From contig JAVKDJ010000013.1 in the NCBI GenBank assembly GCA_040222275.1, positions 1 to 64,000 of the forward strand: DNA of 64,000 nucleotides, read 5' to 3'. The DNA comes from CAXBNB01 sp040222275 (GTDB taxonomy: Bacteria; Bacteroidota; Bacteroidia; Cytophagales; Cyclobacteriaceae). This document shows, in pieces, positions 44,726 to 54,450 of this stretch. Position numbers and translations under genes: made by a program. The notes under the pieces are model-generated. The model had not been told where the DNA came from and did no database searches. It saw nothing but the letters and a program-made list of their open reading frames with translations. Every line of letters begins with the position of its first letter. Position 1 is the first letter of the stretch.

Positions 44726-45721
44726 ATGAAACTATTTAGTGTTATCGCCTTCACCTTACCCTGGTTGATCTCTTGTCAGGTGAATGAGTATGAAGGTATT
44801 ATCCATACCGTTAATGGTAAAATTAAAGCTGGGGATTTAGGTTTTTCCCTGACGCACGAACATGTGATGTCAAATTTTGGGGCAGCACCCGCATACAACC
44901 CACAATACGACAGCTTGGCACTTTTTCAGCAAGTGGTGCCTTATCTCAAAGCAATAAAATCCAAAGGTGTTTTTTCGATATTCGATTGTACAACGGCTTA
45001 CTTTGGCAGGGATGTGAGTATGCTACAGGAACTGGCCAAAACCACAGGCCTGCAAATTATTACCAATACCGGGTTTTACGGAGCGGCCAATGATCGCTAT
45101 ATACCCGAATTGGCATACAGGACTGATGAGTCCGCAATTGCCAGGCTATGGATTGATGAATTTAAAAATGGCATAGACAATTCGGGGATTAAACCGGGTT
45201 TTATTAAGCTGGCTTTTGATGATGGCGCACCTTCAGATATAGATATAAAACTATTCAAAGCGGGAATATTGACTCACCTGGCAACAGGACTCACGCTGGC
45301 CGTGCACACTGGCAACAATCCAGCGGCTGCCCAAACACAGTTGGATTTGTTGCGGGACAATGGTGTAAGCCCGGAAGCCTGGGTGTGGGTGCATGCCAAT
45401 AAGGTGGAGGACTTAAACCTTTTGGAAGAAACTGCCAGAGCTGGGGCTTGGATTTCATTGGATGGAGTCAAAGCGTCAAATGTGGACGACTATGTGGACA
45501 TGATCGATAATTTCAAAGAAAACAACCTGCTAAGCCGGGTGTTGGTGTCGCACGATGGTAATTCTTTCCCCAGAGGTGGGGCAATTCGACAATATGAAGC
45601 CATTCCCGATGTATTGATTCCTGCACTGCTAAAACATGGCTATTCCAACGTGGAAATCCACCAATTGATGATTAAAAACCCGGCGGAGGCCTTTGCTGTC
45701 AGGGTAAGAAGGGTACAGTGA
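44726..45721 (+). CDS. Phosphotriesterase-family lipoprotein
   Basis: 331 residues. A lipoprotein signal ends in LISC (Cys17). The phosphotriesterase/lactonase barrel is complete: HEH (His44, His46), the bridging Lys in KPGFIKLAFDDG, His in LAVHTGNN, His in VWVHANK and Asp in VLVSHDGNSF. Members hydrolyse lactones or phosphate esters; true substrates are mostly unknown. Lipidation puts it in the periplasm or at the surface, unusual for this mostly cytoplasmic family. TATATTTG at 44714-44721 resembles a -7 box but is so close to the ATG that it would give an almost leaderless mRNA. It is divergent from eboA across about 270 bp. Confidence 0.88.
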   Translation: MKLFSVIAFTLPWLISCQVNEYEGIIHTVNGKIKAGDLGFSLTHEHVMSNFGAAPAYNPQYDSLALFQQVVPYLKAIKSKGVFSIFDCTTAYFGRDVSMLQELAKTTGLQIITNTGFYGAANDRYIPELAYRTDESAIARLWIDEFKNGIDNSGIKPGFIKLAFDDGAPSDIDIKLFKAGILTHLATGLTLAVHTGNNPAAAQTQLDLLRDNGVSPEAWVWVHANKVEDLNLLEETARAGAWISLDGVKASNVDDYVDMIDNFKENNLLSRVLVSHDGNSFPRGGAIRQYEAIPDVLIPALLKHGYSNVEIHQLMIKNPAEAFAVRVRRVQ

Positions 45722-45743
45722 CCGATAAGTTCAGGCCATGTCA

Positions 45744-48700
45744 TCAGCCGAATTCGCTGGCTATCTTTTCTGCTGCCATGGCACTCATGGCCATAATGGT
45801 CCATTGTGGGTTGACTCCAAGGCTGGTGGGAAAAACGGATGCATCGGTTACAAATACATTGTCACAGCCCCGTAGCTTGAAGTTTTCATCAACGACCGAA
45901 TTTTCGGACGCACCCATGGCATTTCCTCCCTGAGGGTGCGCTGTGCTCATGATGAGTTCTTCCATTTGAAGAGGGTATTTCTCAAAAATGCTCAAAAATT
46001 TCGACAATTGATTTTCATTCTGAAGCTCCAGTAACACACCAGGCCGGGTAGGTAGTATGGCACTGTTGGCTCCCGAGTGTTTTCCTATTCTTAGGAGGGT
46101 TTCGAAAGCATATTTGATTTTCGTTGTATCGTTTTGGCTAAGCTGCCAGGAAAAGGCCCTGCCAGTGAGAGGACTTGCTTTTAAGTGGATTTTACCTGTG
46201 TTTTCTGACCCTATCAGTGCACCCATACTTAAACTGTGGGCATATTGGTCCATAATTTTCCTATTGGTATCGAAATTGAATGGCACAGTGATAGAATATG
46301 CACCTGGAGGATTGAAATATGTTTCGAACACGGCTCTTTCTTTGGGGTCAAGTGCAGCCATGGTGATTTGTGTGCCATCAAAGGCGTCTATTTTATCATC
46401 ATAAGTAAAGGCCATAGGAAAAGCATAATTACAACATAGTCCCTGACCAACATTTTTTGTAATACCACTTCTCATGATCAAATGGCTGCTGGCAATTACA
46501 CCTCCTGCTATTATCAGGGCTTTGTTGATTTTGATGGTGGTGAGCTCCCCTGTGTTGAGTTGTACCAATATTTCCTTGGCTTTGTGCCCCTCGTGGTTGA
46601 ACCTCAGCACGTTGGTATTGTCCAGTATTTGTGCTCCCAGGCCCTCAGCCCAGGGCAGGTAGGTGTCGAGCATTGATAGCTTTCTCCTGCGTTTGTTGCC
46701 CAAATTCCAAAGTCCATCGCCTATTTCGTTTCTGGCATTGACCAATACAGCATCGAGTAAATCCAGTTGTTCGGTGGAATTGGAGTTGTAACCATCGACA
46801 CCCATTAGAAATTTGGCTTTTACTTTTTGGTTGATGGCCTTGTCGTCCAGAGGATGGATGTTAAGTTCCTTTTGTATTTGCCGGTAGTGACCGGAGAGGG
46901 TTGAAAGGTCCAGGCCATGGTCGTTTTCCCATGTTTGGCGGCTGTTGTCTGTCATTTCAAAGCAAACAGCATTGTTGATGATTGATGTCCCTCCGAAGGC
47001 CTCCCCCTGCAATACGGTCATGTCGAAGTTTTTTGTCTGTTGCAAGCCTCCTTCCTTGTATAGTTTGGCCAGCATGTCAAGTTCATCGTCATTCATATCA
47101 TGGATAGGGGAGTACCTGCTACCCCTCTCCACTATCAGGATGTTTTCTTTGTCCACGTTACCTTGTTGGGCAAGCTTGTAAGCCGCAGTAGCGCCTCCTG
47201 GCCCAGATCCAACAATCACATAGTCGTACTCTTTTTTAACGGCCTTGTTTGACACGAAAGCAGTGGTGCGGGACGCAGGAACGTTTCCAGGGTCAGGTTC
47301 TGAGGGTTTATGGTTTAAAGGGTCATTCTCGTCAGTTGGCAGCTTTTCCAGTTTGGTGAAAGGAGGGTTTTGCAGTGGCAAATAAGTTTTGAAGCGGTCG
47401 CGAAGTTCAGGCACTACATACCCTATACTGTTTTTGCCTTTTTGGGTAGTAAAATGGGCCAGGTTGGCAATAGCCTTGATGGAAGTCCCCAGCATAAATG
47501 CAATTTTTGAAAGGGGTGGAATGAAAGATTTTGTCATTTCAGCAGGCAGCTTCAATACGTATCTTCTCAAAAAGTGGCTCCTTTCATCTTCGCTCATGCA
47601 GGAAAACCTGGGCCTGAGTGCAAGGATGGGCGGAAGCAGGTTTTCTAAAACCCAGAAAGGGAAATTTATAAGCCCCCTTTTGCGCCCCCGGATATTGCCC
47701 ATATATAGGTCTGTTTTCTTTAGGCCTTCATACGCATTTACATTTTCTTCACCATAAAAAGAAATAATAGCCGCCCTGATGGCCAGGGCTTCTGAAGGAT
47801 GCATAGCCGTAATGCGATGGTCGGTATTGAAACCCAACCGCCTGAGGGTAAAAAGGATCATGAGCACAGAAAATGTGACCAGCAAGAACCAAATGAAGTA
47901 ACTATTGAACCCGGCAGGGTTGCCTCGATATAGTAAAAACCAGACCAGTCCGATAGTGAGCATGATTATCATCGGATCTGTAATTGCCCCAATAAGGTAG
48001 TCTTTCAATTTTGACCACCTGGCACCCAACAACGAGAGCAATCCAAGGGCAACAAAGAGTGTAAGTGAATTGGCCAGCATAGGGTCCGGATTTTCATATA
48101 AGAACTTGAATTTTGCGAAAAACGATCCTGAGCCCGAAAACCTTACCATTATCATAAAACCAACATAAAGCCAGGAAGCGATGCAAAGGGTATAAAAGAA
48201 AAGAGTGTTCATCCACATGGGCAATGAAAAGTGTTCAGGGATGCCCTTTATCCTGTTGAACGATGCGCCAATGGCTTTTTTCGATCGGATCAAAACTATA
48301 AGAAAGAGCACCACCATTGCCCCGTCAGCGAGTGCTGATGCAAGTAAAAAATCCTTTATGGATCCTGCAGGATTGTTGACATAAAAAATAAATGAAAACA
48401 ACGTGGAATTGATATGGCCAATGAAAAGCACCAGCACGCAAAACCAACGAATTTCCCTATTGAATGCAGCATGAAAGGCCAGGAGCGTCATGATGGAAAT
48501 TTTCCCAAATGTGTTAATGCCATGTACAGGGTTGGCATAGGTCATATCGAAAAGCTCTGCCAGGGATGCCGGCCAGGGCGAGCTTCCCAGGCTACCGATA
48601 AGTAGCAATGAGAAATAGACAAAATAAATGATCCCCAATAGCCGCAATACCCAAAAGTCGAAACCTCTTTTTCCAAGGCTGGTATCGTCTTTTGTCAAAC

Positions 48701-49232
48701 CCTTACTGAACAATTCCAAATGCTCGTCGAGGGTGGGTTTCTCATTGAGGCTGCCTTTGGCTTTGTTGATACCGTGGGCTATAAGCCTGCTGATGAAAAG
48801 GCACAACGGGCCTATCAACAAGCCATCAACCGAAATGGTGATGAAAAACCTTAGGGCTGGTGGGTTGATGTTGCTGAAAAAAGACCCGGGGTAGTAGTCC
48901 CACAATGCAGGGCCATAAGGCCGGACATGGTGCTCCAGGTAGAGGTCGAAGGGGTAGAGAGGGGCAAGTATCAGAAGGTAAAGAAAAACGGAACTACTTT
49001 TTCTCAATGCAATAAGCAGCGGGGCAAAAATGAACCCGAACCAAACTACCTCTACAACCTTCACCCAAAGGGATTTGAATTTAACGATTTGGAGCACATC
49101 ATCTATGACGTAAACAAGCAACCCGGTAATGACAGTAGTAACCAGGATGTGGATGATATACCTGGCCCTGCTTCCAACCAAATCTAGGGGGTCGGTTTTT
49201 GAATAGCCCTTTAGTGTAAACAATGGGATCAT
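45744..49232 (-). CDS. Fusion of a multi-spanning membrane domain with a GMC oxidoreductase
   Basis: 1162 residues. Residues 1 to about 490 contain roughly twelve membrane segments. A linker (490-640) is followed by a GMC-family flavoprotein: FAD motif VIVGSGPGGATAAYKL (near 670), GEAFGGTSIINNAVCFEM, and the C-terminal STAHPQGGNAMG (His about 1096) with SLGVNPQWTIMAMSAMAAEK. GMC enzymes oxidise alcohols, including sterols and sugars. The membrane half matches no transporter I know; it may deliver or accept a lipid substrate or electrons. It is 17 bp after the metallophosphoesterase, so both are in one unit. It meets the phosphotriesterase gene tail to tail with a 22-bp gap. Confidence 0.88.
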   Translation of the reverse strand: MIPLFTLKGYSKTDPLDLVGSRARYIIHILVTTVITGLLVYVIDDVLQIVKFKSLWVKVVEVVWFGFIFAPLLIALRKSSSVFLYLLILAPLYPFDLYLEHHVRPYGPALWDYYPGSFFSNINPPALRFFITISVDGLLIGPLCLFISRLIAHGINKAKGSLNEKPTLDEHLELFSKGLTKDDTSLGKRGFDFWVLRLLGIIYFVYFSLLLIGSLGSSPWPASLAELFDMTYANPVHGINTFGKISIMTLLAFHAAFNREIRWFCVLVLFIGHINSTLFSFIFYVNNPAGSIKDFLLASALADGAMVVLFLIVLIRSKKAIGASFNRIKGIPEHFSLPMWMNTLFFYTLCIASWLYVGFMIMVRFSGSGSFFAKFKFLYENPDPMLANSLTLFVALGLLSLLGARWSKLKDYLIGAITDPMIIMLTIGLVWFLLYRGNPAGFNSYFIWFLLVTFSVLMILFTLRRLGFNTDHRITAMHPSEALAIRAAIISFYGEENVNAYEGLKKTDLYMGNIRGRKRGLINFPFWVLENLLPPILALRPRFSCMSEDERSHFLRRYVLKLPAEMTKSFIPPLSKIAFMLGTSIKAIANLAHFTTQKGKNSIGYVVPELRDRFKTYLPLQNPPFTKLEKLPTDENDPLNHKPSEPDPGNVPASRTTAFVSNKAVKKEYDYVIVGSGPGGATAAYKLAQQGNVDKENILIVERGSRYSPIHDMNDDELDMLAKLYKEGGLQQTKNFDMTVLQGEAFGGTSIINNAVCFEMTDNSRQTWENDHGLDLSTLSGHYRQIQKELNIHPLDDKAINQKVKAKFLMGVDGYNSNSTEQLDLLDAVLVNARNEIGDGLWNLGNKRRRKLSMLDTYLPWAEGLGAQILDNTNVLRFNHEGHKAKEILVQLNTGELTTIKINKALIIAGGVIASSHLIMRSGITKNVGQGLCCNYAFPMAFTYDDKIDAFDGTQITMAALDPKERAVFETYFNPPGAYSITVPFNFDTNRKIMDQYAHSLSMGALIGSENTGKIHLKASPLTGRAFSWQLSQNDTTKIKYAFETLLRIGKHSGANSAILPTRPGVLLELQNENQLSKFLSIFEKYPLQMEELIMSTAHPQGGNAMGASENSVVDENFKLRGCDNVFVTDASVFPTSLGVNPQWTIMAMSAMAAEKIASEFG

Positions 49233-49249
49233 GGTGAAATGGTTTTATT

Positions 49250-50593
49250 TTAGGTTTTTTTGAAACTGGGAAAAATTTCCAGGCAATGGGTATTGGGGTT
49301 CCAATTGAGCAATTCGCAAACGCTCTTAGTTTCGTTAGTCCTGATTCTTATCACCGTGTATAGCGGGCTATTTCGTATGATCGATTGGTTTACTTCATGC
49401 GTGGGAATCCAGGTTCCCGAGTTTATATAGTGGATTCCCTTGCGGATATCATATTCGGGATTGTGGTTGTGCCCCAATATCACAATGTTGACTTCAGGAT
49501 TTTGCCTTGCCAGATCGTATGCATTGTCTTTCAAACCCTTATCACTGTATCCAAAGATTCGAAATAGGAAGTTGAACAATATATTGACTGAAATAGGGCC
49601 AAGTGACAGCAGTGCCAGCCACCTGTTTAAAACATCACTGGATTGAATGAACTGGTGCAAGGCGTAAGCCAATAAAATAGCCGGTATGCCCTTGCTCAGG
49701 AAGTGCAGGAGCAGTTCCACCAGCGACTTTCTCTTAAATTTCAATAAAATGTAAAACAGGTAGCTTCCGGAATCAAGAAGCAGCTTCAAAGCAGTTGTGA
49801 ATTTCTCCCGGAAGAAAATTTTGGCGAACTTTTCCCCTCCCTTATAATTATCCACAAATGGGTAATACATTTCCACCTTGTTGATCAGATAGCGGTTGAA
49901 AAAAGAGCCCATTGGCATTCTTAATTCTTGCGGCCTGCCTTCAGGATCCAGGGTGGCATTGCCTTTCACGCTTGTCATTTTCTCAAACCGATGGCCATGC
50001 TCCACATGGATGTCGTTGATCCTTGCAGAGTCTTTGAAGCTGATGTTGTGGTCAAAATCGGATTTTTTCAGCCGGTTTTCCGAGAGGTCGAACAAGGTAC
50101 ATTTAAAGTAATCCTGCAACAGTATCCAGTGCCATTCTATGTCATGGTTGCCTTTCGTGATCACCAGTTCGTTTCCATTGTCCACCCATTTCGCAAGGGC
50201 CATAAAAACAGGGGCATGCCCGGCAATTGCTTTATGCAACTTCCATACACATTTGAAATCATGGGTTTTTAAGCCATATTTCTTTTCTTTTTTCGATACC
50301 GACTCCTGGAGATTCTCTATGCTGTATTCTTTGCCCGCTTTTTTAAGCTCACTTTGCCAGATCGAATAGTCGTTTCCCTCAGGTATATGGGTGATACGGA
50401 TGAAGTCAACAAAATCCCCATTAATAATGAGCGACGATTGGTTGCTGTCATGGTCTAGCAGATGGTTGATGAACGATTCAAAAGGCAGGTCTGCGAAGAA
50501 ATTTTCAGTGCCAAGATAAATGCCATTGCCCTGATTGCCTTCTGCGAGGTGGAGGTCGCTAATCACATAAACGGTTTTGTCGTGTTGGATCAC
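49250..50593 (-). CDS. Metallophosphoesterase with an internal membrane-associated segment
   Basis: 447 residues. Calcineurin-like motifs occur in order: ISDLHLAEG, INGDFVDFIR, TKGNHDIEWHW, and, after an insertion, ILGHNHNPEYD with YINSGTWIP. The insertion (about 270-350) is hydrophobic (SYLFYILLKFKRKSLVELLL, GIPAILLAYALHQF, ALLSLGPISVNILFNFLFRI), which should place the enzyme on the membrane, like UDP-diacylglucosamine hydrolases and other lipid-active phosphatases. The substrate is unknown; a phospholipid or isoprenoid phosphate fits the neighbouring membrane-GMC gene. Confidence 0.87.
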   Translation of the reverse strand: MIQHDKTVYVISDLHLAEGNQGNGIYLGTENFFADLPFESFINHLLDHDSNQSSLIINGDFVDFIRITHIPEGNDYSIWQSELKKAGKEYSIENLQESVSKKEKKYGLKTHDFKCVWKLHKAIAGHAPVFMALAKWVDNGNELVITKGNHDIEWHWILLQDYFKCTLFDLSENRLKKSDFDHNISFKDSARINDIHVEHGHRFEKMTSVKGNATLDPEGRPQELRMPMGSFFNRYLINKVEMYYPFVDNYKGGEKFAKIFFREKFTTALKLLLDSGSYLFYILLKFKRKSLVELLLHFLSKGIPAILLAYALHQFIQSSDVLNRWLALLSLGPISVNILFNFLFRIFGYSDKGLKDNAYDLARQNPEVNIVILGHNHNPEYDIRKGIHYINSGTWIPTHEVNQSIIRNSPLYTVIRIRTNETKSVCELLNWNPNTHCLEIFPSFKKT

Positions 50594-50810
50594 TGGGATA
50601 AAATAAGTATTTTACGATAAATATAAGTTATAAATAGAATAAAATATTAAAACAATTTCCTGATTTAATTTGGTTTTGCATCCTAATAATTCACTAAATG
50701 AGTTTTTTAGATTGTTTAATGGTTTAATTGCATTGTTATGTGGAGTGGGTGTTTTTATATGAAAGGTGAAAGGATGGTGAAACCAGATACTCCATATTGT
50801 AAAGAGCTAT

Positions 50811-51875
50811 ATGTCCAAAAGTAGAATTTTAGTGATCCCTTTAATGTGTCTGGTAAGCAGTTGTATGCTATTTAAAAGCCTGGATAAATCCCTTGAAGAT
50901 ACCGCCATACGTCTGGAAAAACGCTATGATATTAACCTGGATTCGATTGCAAGCGGGTTGGGTAAAAACCTGGTGCGGGGAGCAACGACTGAATTTAAAA
51001 GCGATTCTTCCAAAAGAAATTTAAATGAAGCACTGGGCAATATCCTGCTGCAATTCTCTGATAGCCTTGCCGTAATAATTGAGGAAACAAAGGGGGCATT
51101 GCTGAATGAAGATACCGATAGGTTGGTAAACGCACGAATTGAGAACCTGGGCCGCACTTTAAAGATGGAAGTGGAAAAGCTCTTGGGAGGAAAACCCGGA
51201 GAGCAGATCAATGCGCTTATAGATGGGGTAATTGACCGCATAATCAGCGAAGAGACAATGGGCAATTTAAGGAAGTTAAGAAACGATTTGTTGGGAGACG
51301 AGCTCAAAGCATTGACCGATTCCCTGGTGAGAAGTGCTGTAAGAAATGCTGTTGATGAACTGGCCCGTGGATATGATGAAAAATTGAAAGGGAAACTGGA
51401 CAACAAACTGGATGATGTAGAGAAAATAAAAGAGGATGCGGTGAAGGACATAAGGAAAATACTTTATTTGGCTGGTGGAATTGGTGTGTTGCTCATTTCG
51501 CTGGCCGCCTATTTTTATTTTAGGGCCAAGCGAAACAGGGATACGCTAAAAGTGCTGACCAACGAAATAGACAGGATTGATGAACGTGCCATGTATGATA
51601 AGCTGGTGGGAAGGATTCATAAGGCTATGTCCGAAAGGGGGCTTGAAAGACACCTGGCTGAAACGCTAAAAGAACAAAACCTATACCAGCAGCCCCAATG
51701 GCTGGACAAGAATAAGCAAATTTTGGACTTGATAATTAGATCAGTTGAAGAGGCGCCAGACGAACAGTCGAAAAAGGAATTGTTGGAGGGTATGTTGAAA
51801 CAAGCTGAAAAATCGGGAATTAGAGAAGACCTGAGCCAAGTTTTTGTAAAAGAAAATAATGGAGATGGGCGTTGA
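50811..51875 (+). CDS. Lipoprotein-like coiled-coil protein with a central membrane segment
   Basis: 354 residues. The N-terminus looks like a lipoprotein signal (LVSSC, Cys18). Residues 20-220 are charged helices (DRLVNARIENLGRTLKMEVE, LARGYDEKLKGKLDNKLDDV), then a hydrophobic segment at about 220-242 (ILYLAGGIGVLLISLAAYFY) and a charged tail. A lipidated N-terminus plus an internal span is unusual; it may cross the inner membrane with its helical part in the periplasm. I do not recognise the family. Single gene, divergent from the metallophosphoesterase. Confidence 0.65.
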   Translation: MSKSRILVIPLMCLVSSCMLFKSLDKSLEDTAIRLEKRYDINLDSIASGLGKNLVRGATTEFKSDSSKRNLNEALGNILLQFSDSLAVIIEETKGALLNEDTDRLVNARIENLGRTLKMEVEKLLGGKPGEQINALIDGVIDRIISEETMGNLRKLRNDLLGDELKALTDSLVRSAVRNAVDELARGYDEKLKGKLDNKLDDVEKIKEDAVKDIRKILYLAGGIGVLLISLAAYFYFRAKRNRDTLKVLTNEIDRIDERAMYDKLVGRIHKAMSERGLERHLAETLKEQNLYQQPQWLDKNKQILDLIIRSVEEAPDEQSKKELLEGMLKQAEKSGIREDLSQVFVKENNGDGR

Positions 51876-51936
51876 GTTTGTACTAAGGAATGAGGATTTT
51901 TAGCCTCACCCTCTTTAAAGTAGTCTTAAGGACATT

Positions 51937-52035
51937 ATGAGCATGGAAAATAGAATTTCACTCCTGTTGCTAAGCCTGGTTTATCATGGTGTTTGGTGCG
52001 TGATAAGCTTCTACGGACATGCTATGGCTAAATGA
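51937..52035 (+). CDS. Possible 32-residue membrane protein
   Basis: An ATG frame of 32 codons (MSMENRISLLLLSLVYHGVW, then CVISFYGHAMAK) ends 12 bp before a GC-rich hairpin at 52046-52063 followed by TATTATTTTCTTTT, so start, stop and terminator are in the right order. The product would be a single hydrophobic helix. It lies 61 bp after the lipoprotein-like gene and may be co-transcribed with it. Chance cannot be excluded at this length. Confidence 0.3.
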   Translation: MSMENRISLLLLSLVYHGVWCVISFYGHAMAK

Positions 52036-52040
52036 AGAAT

Positions 52041-52063
52041 AAAAAAAGGGGCGAAAGCCCCTT
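52041..52063 (-). terminator. Terminator of the symporter gene (works on both strands)
   Basis: AAGGGGC, GAAA, GCCCCTT forms a 7-bp stem. On the minus strand it is followed by seven T, 24 bp after the symporter stop. On the plus strand the tail is also T-rich (TATTATTTTC). Confidence 0.85.
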
Positions 52064-52086
52064 ATTATTTTCTTTTAAAACCTCAC

Positions 52087-53691
52087 CTACCAAAGCAAAG
52101 CGTACAATGCCACCAACACAAGGCAGATGGCGAACGATGCGATGTTAAATGTCGGGCTGGTAGCAAACAATCCTTTGGTAAGCGGAATACCTTTTTCGTC
52201 TTCAACTCCTTTGCCATCTATGGTACTCACCACCACGATCACCAGCATCGACAACAAACAGGTTAGCCCCATTTGGTTCATAAATGGCATTTCAGGGAAT
52301 AATTTGAACAACATAGCGATCGGCACTGATAGCACAGCCCCCCAAATAGCGCCTTTGTTGGTAGCTTTTTTCCAGAAGAGGCCAAGCATAAATACGGCCA
52401 GTATTCCGGGGCTTACAATACCGGTATATTCCTGTATAAACTGAAACGCCTGATCTATACCACCCAGCAATGGGGCCATGATGCAAGCCACCACCAAAGC
52501 AACACCAGCGGAAATCCGGCCTACACTCACCATATTTTCTTCACTCGCATTCTTATTGATGTATTGCTTATAAACATCCATGGTAAAAATAGTGGAGGTA
52601 GAATTGAGCATAGAAGCCAGCGAAGAAACAATAGCAGCAGCCAGAGCAGCAAAAGCCACGCCTTTCAACCCAGCTGGCAACAGCTGCAACAACCACGGAT
52701 AAGCTTTGTCTGACTGTCCGGCAGAAGGCACGTTGACCTGCCCAAGGTCTCCCAGGCGCGCCATGATCTCAGGGTCATTAACCATCACATAGGCGGCAAT
52801 TCCTGGGACTACCACTATAAACGGGATCAACAATTTTAAAGAGGCGGCCAATACAATCCCTTTTTGCGCTTCCTTGAGGGATTTGGCTGCCAGGGTTCTT
52901 TGAATGATGTATTGGTTGAACCCCCAATAGTACAAGTTGGCCACCCAAAGCCCGCCTATCAGTACCCAAATGCCGGGCAAGTTGATGTATTCCGGGTTGG
53001 ATTTGTCCAGTATCATGTGGAACCTGTCGGGCACGGTTTCTATCACTTGTTTAAAACCAGCAATCATTCCTGCCCCATCGGATAATGTATTAAGGGCCAG
53101 GTAGGTTGTAAACAAACCTCCCAATACCAGGAATACCACCTGCACCACATCAGTCCAGGCTACCGCCGACAGACCGCCATACAAAGAATAGGCCGCTGCA
53201 AATAGTCCTAATCCCATGACTCCATATATCATTGGAACGCCCATGATGGTTTCCAGGGCCAAAGCCCCCAGGTATAGTACCGAACTTAGGTTGACAAAGA
53301 CATACAAGCCAATCCAAAAAATAGCCAGGATCGTTTTTAGTTGAGTGCTGTACCTTTTTTCTACAAATTCAGGAATAGTGTAAAGGCCTTTTTCTATAAA
53401 GATCGGGAGAAAATATTTGCCTACAATGAGGAGGGTAAGGGCGGCCATCCACTCATAGGAGGCAATGGCCAGTCCGCTGGCAAAACCTGCCCCTGACATT
53501 CCAATAAATTGCTCGGCAGAGATGTTGGCGGCTATCAGTGAAGCCCCGATGGCCCACCATGGTAGTGATTTGCTGGCCAGGAAGTAGTCTTCGGAGGTCT
53601 TTTCACCTTTTCTGGAAACCCATAGCCCAATTCCAAGAATGAGCGCTGCATAGCCTGCAAATATGACGTAATCTATGGTTGCAAAATTCAT
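52087..53691 (-). CDS. Sodium/solute symporter (SSS family, sugar type)
   Basis: 534 residues with about thirteen or fourteen membrane segments. It starts YVIFAGYAALILGIGLWVSR and has the SSS signatures GASLIAANISAEQFIGMSGA and YSLYGGLSAVAWTDVVQVV, which contain Na+-site residues in the sugar-transporting (SGLT-like) branch. The substrate is probably a monosaccharide, but the sequence alone does not say which. It is monocistronic, with its own terminator. A palindrome upstream may be an operator. Confidence 0.88.
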   Translation of the reverse strand: MNFATIDYVIFAGYAALILGIGLWVSRKGEKTSEDYFLASKSLPWWAIGASLIAANISAEQFIGMSGAGFASGLAIASYEWMAALTLLIVGKYFLPIFIEKGLYTIPEFVEKRYSTQLKTILAIFWIGLYVFVNLSSVLYLGALALETIMGVPMIYGVMGLGLFAAAYSLYGGLSAVAWTDVVQVVFLVLGGLFTTYLALNTLSDGAGMIAGFKQVIETVPDRFHMILDKSNPEYINLPGIWVLIGGLWVANLYYWGFNQYIIQRTLAAKSLKEAQKGIVLAASLKLLIPFIVVVPGIAAYVMVNDPEIMARLGDLGQVNVPSAGQSDKAYPWLLQLLPAGLKGVAFAALAAAIVSSLASMLNSTSTIFTMDVYKQYINKNASEENMVSVGRISAGVALVVACIMAPLLGGIDQAFQFIQEYTGIVSPGILAVFMLGLFWKKATNKGAIWGAVLSVPIAMLFKLFPEMPFMNQMGLTCLLSMLVIVVVSTIDGKGVEDEKGIPLTKGLFATSPTFNIASFAICLVLVALYALLW

Positions 53692-53782
53692 AAGTGTTAT
53701 AGCATTAAGTTTAGTTCAACCTCAAATATTAGTTAAAAAAACTAATTATCCTACACAGTACATAATTCTCATGTCAAATAAA

Positions 53783-53795
53783 CGTAATAATTACG
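53783..53795. promoter_or_regulatory. Palindrome upstream of the symporter
   Basis: CGTAAT, A, ATTACG (perfect, 13 bp), extended by AAA and CTTT outside, lies about 92 bp upstream of the symporter start in an AT-rich region. It could be a repressor site; nothing else supports it. Confidence 0.25.
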
Positions 53796-53978
53796 CTTTA
53801 TTAAATTAATTACACTGAGACTGATGGTCAACTATTTTATGAAATCATCGTATGGCAGATGGCACTCATTGAAGTATGGATTGTCTTCAATGTGGAATGA
53901 GGCAACAAAACTAACTCGAAGGTTGAAATTTTGTTAAATAAACCAGTTCTTTGCGGGAAATTAGAAATTGGTAGGGAT

Positions 53979-54326
53979 ATGATGGTTCAAATGTTCAAGT
54001 CTAAAATACACCAGGTTAAGGTCACTGAGGCAAATCTTAACTATGTGGGTAGCATTACCATAGATGAAGATTTATTGGATGCAGCCAATATTTTGGAAGG
54101 GGAAAAAGTTCAGGTTGTGAACAACAACAATGGTGAACGACTGGAAACCTATACCATCAAAGGAAAGCGGGGATCAGGAATTATCTGTATGAATGGTGCT
54201 GCAGCCAGAAAAGCACAGGTAGGGGATGTTGTGCTCATTATTACCTACGCCATGATGGACTTGGATGAAGCCAAAGCTTTCAAGCCCACAGTGATCTTTC
54301 CGGACGAGAACAACCGCTTGACCTAA
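53979..54326 (+). CDS. panD: Aspartate 1-decarboxylase
   Basis: 115 residues from ATG 53979, which gives the usual five residues before FKSKIHQVKVTEANL; in-frame starts at 53931, 53982 and 53991 are alternatives. The self-cleavage site is NYVGSITID, where cutting between Gly and Ser creates the pyruvoyl group. It makes beta-alanine for pantothenate and coenzyme A. Further family motifs are RGSGIICMNGAAARK and GDVVLIITYAMM. It stands alone and converges with acs. Confidence 0.95.
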   Translation: MMVQMFKSKIHQVKVTEANLNYVGSITIDEDLLDAANILEGEKVQVVNNNNGERLETYTIKGKRGSGIICMNGAAARKAQVGDVVLIITYAMMDLDEAKAFKPTVIFPDENNRLT

Positions 54327-54353
54327 TCAGGCTCTTTCGCTCCTTGTACCTAA

Positions 54354-54442
54354 AACATTCCACCCATGGGATGTTGAAAGAGGTATTAATTTCTATAAAA
54401 TGAATTAATTGCCAACCCTCACTAAATCATGAAGGCTGGCAA
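54354..54442. terminator. Two hairpins between panD and acs
   Basis: AACATTCC with GGGATGTT (54354-54375, one G-U pair) follows panD. TTGCCAACC with GGCTGGCAA (54409-54442, one mismatch) lies next to the acs stop and on the minus strand runs into ATTAATTCATTTT. They probably end the two convergent transcripts. Confidence 0.55.
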
Positions 54443-54450
54443 CTACATCT

